A stretch of 18,870 bases of DNA from Baffinella frigidus (taxonomy: Eukaryota > Cryptophyceae > Cryptomonadales > Baffinellaceae). The stretch covers positions 244,663 to 263,532 of the forward strand of contig MU646396.1 of the NCBI GenBank assembly GCA_026770585.1. The letters are read 5' to 3'. Position numbers and translations under genes: made by a program. The notes below the pieces were generated by a model. The model did no database searches. It saw only the letters and a program-made list of their open reading frames with translations, and was not told the DNA's origin. Shown here piece by piece: positions 1 through 7,833 of the stretch; position 1 is the first letter of the stretch, and each line of letters opens with the position of its first letter.

Positions 1-54
<54 letters not shown>
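1..54. repeat. Poly-G homopolymer at window edge
   Basis: The window opens with an uninterrupted run of 54 G. A run this long at the very start of a sequence is most easily explained as a contig-edge or sequencing artefact. Shorter poly-G tracts do occur inside the window (near 755, 2525 and 15758), so a real G tract cannot be excluded. Read on the minus strand, it would extend the exon-like frame at 55-160 as poly-proline. Confidence 0.9.
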
Positions 55-56
<2 letters not shown>

Positions 57-160
57 GGTGATGACCTGATCGCGTAGCTGGGCCTCGAGCTCGTCACGGA
101 GCCGCAGCACCTGCTCCAGGACCCCCCACCACTTCACACTCGGATCCACCGATAATCTTC
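55..160 (-). CDS. Exon-like fragment, coiled-coil-like (unknown protein)
   Basis: The minus strand has an open frame with amphipathic, coiled-coil-like content, including VKWWGVLEQVLRLRDELEAQ. Its codons are rich in G/C at third positions, such as GTG CTG CGG CTC, unlike the surrounding sequence. An in-frame TGA lies just upstream, so translation would have to enter through a splice acceptor, possibly the AG in the minus-strand text acttgaag. It runs straight into the poly-C (poly-G on +) at the window edge. I do not recognise the family. It could be the last visible exon of a minus-strand gene that also includes the frame at 363-497. Confidence 0.35.
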
Positions 161-313
161 AAGTTGCCAAGCTGCATGTGCGGTTGAAATTCGTCGACTT
201 TGGAGCGGGAAAGAGCGCGGGCTCAAAGAGTTGGTGAGGCCAGGATAGACTGATGTGGAAGTAGAGAGACACCTCATCCTGGAACAAGTATTTCTGTTTT
301 AAAAACGCTGCAC

Positions 314-364
314 GAAAATTACTGCACAATTGCTACGGACGTGACCCGGTGTATAGTAATTTTC
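314..364. mobile_element. Miniature inverted-repeat element (TAGTAATTTTC-end family), copy 1
   Basis: A 51-bp segment starts with gaaaattactgcac and ends with gtatagtaattttc, giving imperfect terminal inverted repeats. Its reverse complement is clearly related to the 61-bp segment at 16805-16865: both contain the shared core ggtcacgtccgt between the same ends. Two dispersed copies with inverted ends and no coding capacity fit a very small non-autonomous element. No target-site duplication was identified. Confidence 0.55.
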
Positions 365-497
365 ATTGCCAGCTTTCAAAAGAAAAAGACGTGTTCCTGG
401 ATTGGACCTGGACAGAGCCCTTGCGGGAGTCGACGAAGTCCTTGAACAACGCCTGCTTCTCTCCCGCTTCCTTGTCCTGCCATCCTCGGTGTGCCAT
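363..497 (-). CDS. Exon-like small frame (unknown protein)
   Basis: A 44-codon minus-strand frame starts at ATG 497-495 and ends at TGA 365-363. Its middle part reads DKEAGEKQALFKDFVDSRKG, a hydrophilic, helix-prone, protein-like sequence. The stop lies inside the inverted-repeat element at 314-364, so the frame is probably an exon read through into a repeat rather than a natural C terminus. The minus-strand text gaggatggcag just before DKE would serve as a splice acceptor. LFKDFV is weakly reminiscent of FF-domain helices, but the fragment is too short to assign. Confidence 0.3.
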   Translation of the reverse strand: MAHRGWQDKEAGEKQALFKDFVDSRKGSVQVQSRNTSFSFESWQ

Positions 498-511
498 TCA
501 CCGTCAAGCGT

Positions 512-650
512 TTTGGGTTTCGGGTTTATGGGTCGGGGTTCAGGGTTTGGGGGTGGGGGGTTGGGGTCTAGGGTCTAGGGGTTGGGGTTCAGAGTTTGGG
601 GATTGGGGTTTGGGGTTTGGGGTTTAGGGTGTAGGGTTTAGGGTTTAGGC
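512..650. repeat. Interstitial telomeric tract, TTTAGGG orientation, degenerate
   Basis: About 140 bp of degenerate G-strand telomere motif: gggttt, ggggttc, ggtctaggg, then cleaner gggtttagggtttagg at the right end. On the + strand it has the orientation expected of a right-hand chromosome end, opposite to the tracts at 5587-5800 and 7834-10197. It is most perfect at its right edge (about 620-650) and decays leftward. Confidence 0.85.
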
Positions 651-820
651 CTCTTTGTTCAGGCTCACCGTCGTTGGTTGTTCGCAGAGCACGCCAGCGG
701 AAAGGCCATGTTGCTTGCACTCGAGAGGCGTGCGCGCAGGGAACTGTGCGCGCGCAGGGGGGGGGGGGAGCTCGCGGCGAGTGTTTCATGAAAATACTCT
801 CGGGCCAATCCTGGGATTTG

Positions 821-1061
<241 letters not shown>

Positions 1062-1063
1062 AT

Positions 1064-1640
1064 CGTCTCCTTCAGCTGCCACCCCACCCCGCCATTCACC
1101 ATCTCTTTTTCGTAGGGCTGTTCACACAACACTGCATACACCAGCACTTACACCCAACCACCATCGTGTCCTTGATCTGGCACCCCACGCCGCCATGCAC
1201 GCTCTGTTCTCTACCTCTGCCGCAGCCATGCACGCAACAGTGCTATTCACACTGGTGTTCATACAACACTTCGTCGCCGTCAGCTGCCACCCTTTCCCCT
1301 CTGCCAGCCATTCACGCGTATCCACCTCTGCCAGCCATTCACGCTCTGTTCTTGTGTTCTTCTTACACCAGTGTTGTGCAAACTGGTGTTCACACTGTTC
1401 TCCACACAACAGGTCACGCAACCGCACACCCCGCCATACACCCACTGTTATCTACCGCCGCATCAGTCTATTTGGGTCCAACAATTTGGTGAGCCGAGCG
1501 CTGTAATTGATCTCACCTCCTCCCAGCTGCCGAGGAATCGCGAAATGTGCACATCTCGACAGGACAGAATGGAGCCACAGGGCAAGTGTTGGTTCCCGTA
1601 CCCTTCCCAACCACACAGCCATTCACGTACTGTGCATACC
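1064..1640. repeat. Degenerate ~105-bp minisatellite with GCCATTCAC/GCCATGCAC motif
   Basis: Units starting near 1064, 1164 and 1273 each open with a variant of tcgtctccttcagctgccac and carry the phrases gccattcac or gccatgcac, acgctctgttc, and ttcacactggtgttca. The short motif GCCAT(T/G)CAC occurs about six times between 1091 and 1630. Several open frames cross this region in different phases, as expected for a repeat, and I see no convincing gene. From 1640 to about 2050 I see nothing else identifiable. Confidence 0.6.
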
Positions 1641-2053
1641 AAGTTTTCAACGGCAAAGACAAGAGTCGTTCGAACCCCCGACGTCCCTCGAGGACCCCCT
1701 CCCGAAAAGGACTTGGGACGGAGATGAATGCATTCCAACAGAATGCCAACGAGAAGACGCTGCATGGGAGAACACGCTCCCTTCACAGTAGCCCACGCCA
1801 GGTCATTAGAGGGAATTTCAGAACGCAACGTTTCATTTCGTGGTACTAAATGAGTGTGCGGTCCAAGGGTATATGTTGAAATGGGTCTGGCACCCCTGAA
1901 AACGGGGTGGTGATTGGGTCCCAAAGTGGCCCCGTCAACTTTGGCCCGTGACTCCCTTAGAAAAAGTCCGATAAGGCCTCTTAGAGGACTTTTGAGGCTT
2001 GGAATTGGAGCCGTTTTTGGGACGCGGGACGCCAAAACCCCGCCTTCCCGATG

Positions 2054-2146
2054 TCCGATTGAAAATCGGGCGCCACTGTTACTGAGGCCGCGGCCAGGCC
2101 TCGGTAACAGTAGCGCCGCTTTTTTGAGTTTTTTCAAATCGGCGGA
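2054..2146. repeat. Hairpin / inverted repeat
   Basis: The arms gcgccactgttactgaggcc (2070-2089) and its near-perfect inverse (2097-2116) pair at 18 of 20 positions; both mismatches would be G-U pairs in RNA. The loop is 7 nt. Imperfect pairing continues outward through ccgattgaaaa (left) and ttttcaaatcgg (right), for a total stem of about 40 bp. It lies inside the longest minus-strand open frame in the window (1463-2332), which I regard as non-coding. Confidence 0.75.
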
Positions 2147-2593
2147 GGATGGGCGCCCTCGGAATCCTCCTGGGGCGTCGCACGATCTATTTCCGTCTAC
2201 GAGGCTCGTAGGGGCAAACAACCAATCATGACCCCAAAATACGAAAAAAATCGAGGCTCCTAAATGTATTGTTGCTGGTACAAATCTGTACTGCCGGCCA
2301 AATAACCTGTTCGTGAGTCCACAACTTGCCATACCCAGGTTAACTTATACCCATGTGCGGTCCCAAGTGAGACGCAACTCCTCGTCCTTTCCACCGTCCG
2401 ATCTGCGAGTCCGAATTTCAGATCCGGGTACACAATTTGAAATAAGACTTGTATCTGAAATTCAGGAAAGGGATCTCGCGTGGTCGGCAACCGCTGAATG
2501 GCTAAAATGGGCGCCCACGGGTTTGGGGGGGGGGGTGCGTTTCCGAAGCAGCTTCCTCAAGGCGGGTTCGAGATGAAGGGTGTTGATTCGCAC

Positions 2594-2834
2594 CTGCGCC
2601 ACAACCGCGTCCTCCGTCTGCGGCTCCTCCTCATGAGACGCCTCCCCGGTGGGTGGGCTCTGCGCTATGGCAGTAGGCGCCATGGCTGGCGGCACTGGCG
2701 CCGACGGGTAGTCGCTTCTCTCTGGCTGAGAAGGGTAGTCGCTCATGGCTTGCGGAGAGGAGGAGTCGCCGCGCACCTGCGCATCGGGCTGCACAGGTGC
2801 GCGGCGAGGGGCGGTCTCATGTCCACGGGTTCCC
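2594..2834 (-). CDS. Candidate internal exon, Pro/Ser-rich (unknown protein)
   Basis: The minus-strand frame is bounded by a good acceptor (ccatactgcag ends at 2835) and a good donor (CAG followed by gtgcga at 2593). It encodes about 80 residues rich in Ser, Pro, Ala, Glu and Gln, with an internal near-repeat SDYPSQPERSDYPSAPVPP and the acidic run HEEEPQTEDAVVAQ. This looks disordered rather than a folded domain. A possible upstream start is ATG at 3189 (minus), giving MDDELDLIQADLARARARSS, but I could not join it in frame. The remainder of 2840-3350 holds nothing else I can name. Gene identity is unknown. Confidence 0.4.
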
Positions 2835-3311
2835 CTGCAGTATGGGAATGGGGTCAACAAATGCATCAACAAATACCTGATCCACCTCATGAGTCTTTGT
2901 ACCGGAGGGCGCTAAATTTAGGTTCTCTGCTCTACTCCTCAAACGTTTCGACCTGTGTTCCTGGCAGCAGGGAGGTGGATAGCGACTGGGCGAGAGGCAA
3001 CTGTTCCAGAGGTAAGTTCGCACTGGAAGGAGGTGGAATCAGGAGCTGAGTCGAGGAGCCGGAAAGGCGACTGCTGTCGTGGGAGGGGCTCTGGGATGCG
3101 AGTACGTGCTGAGAACGCTCTTGAGCGCAGACGACCGGGCGCGGGCGCGCGCCAGGTCAGCCTGAATCAGGTCCAGTTCGTCGTCCATCGTGAGTGCAGC
3201 ACACCCTGTGAAGAGAAGACGCGTCCCACCCTCTTGTTTATTTTCTAGATTTTGAAGTTTCGGAAGCGTCGAGCCCTGAACACTTTCCTGGGACCTGAAG
3301 CGGATCAAATT

Positions 3312-3508
3312 CCCTTCTACGGAACGGCGTGTCGTTGGGCTATGTTGGGAGCATTCAAACACCCCAAAAGAACCAACCCTTTATCCCCTTCTCACGAGCC
3401 TCTGCACTGGAGAGCTAAACGCGATCCGAAAGCAAAAAAAAAATGCTTTCTCTGCAGTCCTTTCTACGGAAGGGCGTGTTGTTGGCATATGTTGGGCGAA
3501 ATTAAAAC
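3312..3508. repeat. ~48-bp direct repeat, first two of three copies
   Basis: The block ctacggaacggcgtgtcgtt...tgttggga..attcaaac at 3312-3360 recurs at about 3460-3508, and again at about 4132-4182. The intervening segment (accccaaaag ... gagagctaaacgcgatccg) is itself part of the larger duplication at 3361-4490. Confidence 0.7.
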
Positions 3509-4490
3509 CTAAAGGACCTAAACCTAAAGGACCTAAAGGACCTTCGGAGGGCTGTTTGGTACGCTGCTTGCTTTCTTATGCTAACGCGCCAGGCGGAGAA
3601 CACAACGGCAAGTAGCTAAGCAGACACCGAGCGGGGGCGGCGAGTGAAGAGAGCCCTATTGAAAGGGTGGGGGAACGGACTGTGTCTCCTTGTGGTGTTG
3701 AAGCGTTTTTTTTTCCTCTCGGTTTTTGTTTTTGCTTTTCCAACATCAAATTCCGAAACGGATGTTGTTGTTTCCAACGCTTGAATTGCCTTTTTGTCCC
3801 CCCCCCTCTAACGTCCGTATATTGGGGAAAACCCCTTCTCAATCTCATATCTCTCCTTTTTCATCTTGGGTGTCTAACTGGTTTCACCTCACACCACCAC
3901 ACAATCCCCTCTCACCTTGTGGGGTATTCGTGATTGAAGCTCTTAAACTTCAACCATAGGATACCATGAGCCTCATAAAGGCTGATTTGGGTTCGGTGCG
4001 TGTAAGTGAGCATGGGAGCGATATCGCATACCTTCACCCACCCCAAAAGGACCACCCTCTATTCCTTCTTCACGAGCCTCTGCACTGGAGAGCTAAACGC
4101 GATCCGAAAGCAAAAATGCTTTCTCTGCAGATCTTTTCTACGAAAAGGCGTGTCGTTGGGCCGTGTTGGGAGAAATCAAAACCTAAAGGGCCTAAAGGAC
4201 GCGGGTGGGTGCTAAAACCTGTTTTGGTAATTTATGTTGCTGTCCCTGACGCTTGGATTACCCCGAATTCTGCTGACTCCCGTACATAGGGGAATACCTC
4301 TCCACATCCACCTTCCCTCCTTTCATCTTTGGGGTCTAGCTAACCTCACCTCACCCCCCCCCACACAACCCCTCTGCCCTTTTGGAAAATTTCTTTCTCT
4401 GGGGTATCCGTGGTTGAAGCTCCAACCATGGGATACCATGAGCCTCATAAAGGCTGACTTGGGTTCGGTGTGTGTGCGAGCGCGTTCTCT
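3361..4490. repeat. Diverged tandem duplication
   Basis: Unit 1 (about 3361-4018) and unit 2 (about 4040-4490) share two blocks in the same order. The first contains gcctctgcactggagagctaaacgcgatccgaaagc and runs to aaacctaaagg...cctaaagga. The second runs from aggggaatacc/ttggggaaaacc through ataccatgagcctcataaaggctga to gggttcggtg. Unit 1 is longer because of extra sequence at about 3542-3790. Short open frames repeat in both units but shift phase and carry stops, so I infer a non-coding repeat rather than duplicated genes. Confidence 0.75.
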
Positions 4491-4609
4491 TTAAGATGAC
4501 TTTAAGATAACAACACCCCAAGGTTACAACAAATGACGGCAGTGAACACCCTGACAGCCGGCACTGATTAGGCACGACCCAGCAGTAGAGATTCAATGGC
4601 TGCCCTGGG

Positions 4610-4690
4610 AGGGAAAGGAGCTCAGCGAGTAGAGGTGTTACTCACAAACAAGGACTCACGCCGCCTCTAGGGGGTCCCTAGGATCAAAAG
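4610..4690. repeat. Interspersed repeat, copy 1 (second copy 14848-14935)
   Basis: ggagctcagcgagtagaggtgttactc...aggactcacgccgcctctaggg is closely matched by ggagctcagcaagtagaggagttactc...aggactcacacagtctctaggg at 14848-14910, about 10 kb away in the same orientation. Just downstream in both places is ctcccggtcgcagctc (near 5094 and 14980), so a longer dispersed repeat may have been broken up. Confidence 0.65.
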
Positions 4691-4693
4691 AAT

Positions 4694-5548
4694 AATGGTT
4701 TCTTTCCGAGTTGAGAGCGGTTCTACAGCTGCCAACTCGGGAAGAAACCAATTTTTGCCGATTGACTTTACAAGTGTTTTTATTTGGCTTTTTGCGCCGC
4801 AGGCTGCCCGATTTCGGGCGACATCTCGTACAATTGCCCGAAAAACGTAAAACCAGCAATCGAAAGTCAATCGGTTCGAAGATTGAATGTTTGGCCGCGG
4901 AAAATCAACTGTAAAGTCAATCGGGGAAGAATCAAGGGGGTCTTAACACATTCCTATGAAAAAAAAGAATTCCCTTAGGGATCTCTTTAGAGGGCAGTGC
5001 GTGGCAAAACTTAGTTCAAGTCCTCTCTGGACGTTTTAAGTTTATGGTCCGACGTCATAAGTTCAATAAGGTCTCTTGCCCTCAATATTTCTGCTCCCGG
5101 TCGCAGCTCTCGGATGCGACTCGCAGTAACGTGGGCTCTACACCTGGAGGGGTGTCTCCAATGCAAGGATCCGCCCCCCCCCCCAGAAACATCTCCAGAA
5201 GTATCTGGGCTATGACAAACCAAAACTTAAGAACACAGACTGGATTCAGGCCCCTCGATTTTTTAACCGAATGGCTCACCATTACCTTATCGGCTATTTT
5301 TTGTTTTCCCGCAAACGACATTACAAGTGATTTTATCGCGACCGAACGTTTCTCAAATGGAAACAATTGACTTTCGATTGGGGGGTTTCCGTTTCTCGAG
5401 AATTAACGGTATGTGTACGAGATATCGCCCAAAACCATGCAGCCTGCGAAAAACAAATAAAAATACTTTTCAAGTCGATTACGGAAGAAAATGATTCTCG
5501 CTGACTTAGAGCGGGATAGAACCGCTCCAAGTCGGCGAGAAACCATTG
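4694..5548. mobile_element. Fold-back structure: ~185-bp inverted arms around a 489-bp centre
   Basis: The segment 4694-4874 reappears inverted at 5364-5548. Landmarks in both, read in the left-arm direction, are aatggtttct, gagcggttct, ttttatttg, gcaggctgc, gggcga(c/t)atctcgtaca and aatcgaaagtcaat. The arms have diverged, including small indels. Both arms can be read to encode a related short peptide around GDISY, but neither keeps a long frame. The layout fits a fold-back or large inverted-repeat transposon remnant; no transposase is present in the centre (4875-5363). Confidence 0.7.
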
Positions 5549-5586
5549 ACCGTTTAGATAACATTTTGAAGGTCCACCCCTCCACA

Positions 5587-5800
5587 CTAAAACCAAATCA
5601 CCAAATCACCAAACCCTGAACACTAGACCCTGAACCCTCAGCCCGTCAACTTAAACCCTAAAACCTAAACCCTAAACCCTAAACTAAAAAATGTAAACCC
5701 ACCCTCAACCCTAAACCTAAAATCCTAAACCCTAAACCCAAAATCCTGAACCCTAAACCCCAAACCCTGCACGCTCAACTCGAGTAAACCCAGAACTCTA
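5587..5800. repeat. Interstitial telomeric tract, CCCTAAA orientation, degenerate
   Basis: About 215 bp of accctaaaccctaaacc and variants (ccctgaac, ccctcaac, cccaaaatcc), in the orientation of a left-hand chromosome end. It begins abruptly after ccaaatcaccaaatcacc and fades into aaccctgcacgctcaactcgag. Confidence 0.85.
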
Positions 5801-5851
5801 AATGTTGCACAGAAAGAATCTTTTTTTCTCCACAAGAACCCCTGTAAGGCC

Positions 5852-5938
5852 TTATGTCTCTACGGGTTGCCTACTGTAGGGTCGTAAGTTTTATCGCTTA
5901 TGGGTCATGCACGAATCCCTTGGTAGTCCGCTGTGTGG
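5852..5938 (+). repeat. Interspersed hairpin repeat (CCCTACGGGTTGCCTACCGTAGGG type), copy 1
   Basis: The text tctctacgggttgcctactgtagggtcg, followed by ttatcgctt and gaatcccttggtagtccgctgtgtgg, is shared with the inverted-repeat element at 11596-11756 (opposite orientation) and in part with about 17145-17180. The core forms a hairpin in which ctacgg pairs with ccgtag (imperfect in this copy). This copy lacks the left end seen at 11596-11756. Confidence 0.65.
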
Positions 5939-6009
5939 CGTAGGCCTGTGCCTAGACCCTAACGTGGTGTTGTAGCTGCTCCGAAGGCGCGAATTGGCGG
6001 GGTGATGTC

Positions 6010-6226
6010 ACTTCGTGGTGACTCACAGTGGAGGGGTGGGATCCTGTAGTTAGACAGGGAATCTTGCGAACAAAGCCTCGGAGCTTTAAAATGTGTTTTT
6101 GGTCGGAAACAGCCGAAAGTTAAGAGGGTCGCCTAGGACGCGTGCCGTCCTAGATCGTAACATCCTAGATCGTAACATCCTCTGCTGGGACGCCGGTGCT
6201 GCAAGACAGAGGGAGGCTATAATCGC
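6010..6226. other. Gap upstream of HA-repeat gene: small hairpin and short direct repeat
   Basis: No gene is seen. At 6133-6153 the 8-bp arms ctaggacg and cgtcctag form a perfect small hairpin with a 5-nt loop. Directly after, the phrase cctagatcgtaacat is repeated twice in tandem (about 6149-6180). This is the likely promoter and 5' leader side of the gene starting at 6227, but I recognise no promoter motif. Confidence 0.5.
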
Positions 6227-6562
6227 ATGATGGGGTCACCCGCGCGACGAGTTCTTCTGTGTGGCGTCCTCATTTTACTCGCGCAGGAAGCTCGCTCTCT
6301 GTCCTCCTTGCAGCTCCCGTCGTCGCCGAAGCTGCTACCCGGCGGCTGGCCGGCATTCCTCACGGCGCCGCGCCTGTCCCAGCCCTCCTGGGCAGCCGGA
6401 GCTCCGCTTCCGTGTTGCCGGCGAATCCCGTGGGTGCCCCCACGGGTCCTGCCATGGCCTTGGTCTCGCGTGGCCAACGGAGGCCACGTGCCATGGGCTC
6501 TGCTCGCCAGCGGAGGTGCAGTCTTGCAGCCCCGACGCCCCCCCCCCTTCTCAATGCACTGA
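6227..6562 (+). CDS. First exon of HA-repeat protein gene: signal plus transit-like leader
   Basis: The open frame starts ATGATG at 6227. Residues 1-8 are basic (MMGSPARR), residues 9-19 are a hydrophobic core (VLLCGVLILLA), and a small-residue region (QEARS) could hold a cleavage site. From residue 22 to the end of the frame (111) there is not a single Asp or Glu, while Ser, Pro, Leu, Ala and Arg dominate. That is the look of a secretory signal followed by a plastid transit region, as in algae with complex plastids, though a plain secreted or membrane protein is also possible. The exon must splice into the HA exon at 6644 in phase 0. I could not choose a donor with confidence; several GT sites between 6430 and 6525 are possible, and the true exon end may lie well before 6562. 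The local phrase VANGGHVP resembles the HA core and could be a decayed repeat or chance. Confidence 0.5.
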   Translation: MMGSPARRVLLCGVLILLAQEARSLSSLQLPSSPKLLPGGWPAFLTAPRLSQPSWAAGAPLPCCRRIPWVPPRVLPWPWSRVANGGHVPWALLASGGAVLQPRRPPPFSMH

Positions 6563-6643
6563 ACTTGCGCTTCCCACGTCCTTTCCACGGCCGCGCAAGA
6601 GTACCCCTGTGTCAGTGCTTTCCCCCATCCAGGCAGGGGTCAG

Positions 6644-6790
6644 GACACTTCGGCCCAGGTGGAGCGTGATGCCGCGTGGGACCAGCGGCTGGAGGAGCTG
6701 CGCCTGTTTGCCATGGCCAACGGGGGCGTGGCCCACGTCCCAACGACCGACCCGGAGCGGCCGGAGCTCGGTCGTTGGTGCGACAACAAG
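6644..6790 (+). CDS. HA-domain exon A, unit 1
   Basis: This is the N-terminal part of a helicase-associated (HA, PF03457-like) repeat, 49 codons. It opens after ggggtcag and contains AAWDQRLEELRLFAMANGG, then VAHVP, DPERPELGRW and CDNK. These match the family pattern W...EL..(H/N)G...VP...LG.W...(Q/K). The first six residues (DTSAQV) replace the IGFVFD seen in later copies, as expected of the first repeat, which has no preceding HA repeat to complete. The length is exactly that of exons A2 and A3. The intron begins AAG|GCGCGT, a GC rather than GT donor. Read through, the frame stops after 12 more codons. HA domains accompany some helicases and also occur in long arrays without helicase motors in algae; their function is poorly defined, with nucleic-acid binding inferred. 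Confidence 0.75.
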
Positions 6791-7043
6791 GCGCGTGACG
6801 ATCCTCCCCCGCTCGACAGTTGACTGAACCGAGCAGGATGTTTGCAATTGACTGAGCAGAAGAGACCATTGCCGGCAAGACTGCGATTTCCAAACAGCCA
6901 TGGGCGACGCTGGCACGCCCCATGATTTAGTAGCGTGTAGTGCCAGGCACGCGTGGGCTCATGCTGCGGTACGGCTGGCAACGGTTTATTTTCGCCACCC
7001 CTACCACAGACAGCACACAGCTGAGTCGCGTCCATGAATGCAG

Positions 7044-7100
7044 AGGACTTTGGAGAAGCGCAGTAAACTCCGTCCAGACCGGAAGGCTCGTCTCCTCGAG
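7044..7100 (+). CDS. HA-domain exon B, unit 1
   Basis: This 19-codon exon reads RTLEKRSKLRPDRKARLLE. It supplies the C-terminal part of the HA repeat: R, then L/K residues, then KL..(D/E)R...L. The acceptor is catgaatgcag and the donor is GAG|GTGATT, both in phase 0. Joining exon A to exon B and then to the next exon A gives the family's continuous pattern ...Q-R....L......R...L..IGF.(F/W)D, which is the main argument for the splice choices. An in-frame TGA (7035-7037) just upstream shows that it must be entered by splicing. Confidence 0.75.
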
Positions 7101-7239
7101 GTGATTTTTCTCCCTGGCTGAGTCTGTAAACGGCTCCGATTGTACTCCTCAATGCCCAGCAATTTGGCGTGTTGGTACCGCAAGACCGGGAAATCAACTC
7201 GCAGTTGTCTCAGTGCAACTAGCCCTAAGTCTGGCGGGC

Positions 7240-7660
7240 AGTGGTCAAGTAAAGTGGACGCAGGCGTCGTAAGGGCCTTACCAAGGCGAGGCACGCCACA
7301 TAGTGAATTATTTGAACTGGACGTGACCGGTTTTTCGACTGCGTTCAAACGTGTTCGGGAAGGGAGCAGATACAAATTCACGCCACCCAGGATCCATGCC
7401 AGAACGACCCGAAGTTCGGTCGTGTTCGGTCCCTCCCCGATGCGTGAAGCAATTCTCATCGGCTCAGGACCAGATGAGCCTCTGGCCCCTGCGGGGAGCT
7501 TCCAAGGCGACCCGAATCACGGTTCCATTTCGTCCCTTTGCAATCGTGTAGTAAATTACTGCTAGACATATCACCTTTTGAACGCATCGGTCGTGTCCAC
7601 CGTCCCAAGTACAAATTCAACGGCAGTCGTCGTTTTTGGTGCTCCCCCCTGAAATTTCCG
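7240..7660 (+). other. Unit-1 intron interior, no gene recognised
   Basis: This is part of the intron between exon B1 and the following exon A. The stretch around 7135-7240 matches 13177-13260 (shared ggcgtgttggtaccgcaaga), placing it as paralogous intron sequence. Open frames cross it (for example 7140-7565) but look incidental. A GTGTAGTAAATTAC phrase at about 7546 resembles the ends of the small inverted-repeat family. Confidence 0.4.
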
Positions 7661-7833
7661 GTCACGTACCCGCGTTGTCTCAAAGGGTCCTCGGATGACT
7701 GGAAAGGCCCAATCAAGTGTGGCTTCCTGTGGTGTTAGGCCTGACCGGATTGCTTTCTCTTTTTGTCCACAACCTGCCCGGTTGCCTGCAGGGAGTTGCA
7801 CTGGCCCGCCTCAGATCGGGTTCGTCTTCCACC
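7661..7833 (+). pseudogene. Intron tail plus truncated exon A, cut by telomeric array
   Basis: This segment is paralogous to 10198-10370: the first 30 nt are identical and the rest agree at roughly three quarters of positions by eye. After the acceptor cgcctcag at 7814, an exon A begins with codons for IGFVFHP and then hits TGA, where the CCCTAAA array takes over. Only about six of the normal 49 codons remain. It is the left junction of the telomeric array, so the array has interrupted an HA unit rather than landing in unrelated spacer. Confidence 0.75.

Noticed and set aside
1463-2332. Longest open frame in the window (289 codons, minus strand)
   Set aside because: It runs through a hairpin repeat and a minisatellite, has no domain or codon signal I recognise, and its composition follows the local repeats. 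Judged chance.
6465-6490. VANGGHVP in the first exon as an additional HA repeat
   Set aside because: The conserved Trp and EL upstream and LG.W downstream are missing in the frame, so only the short core matches.
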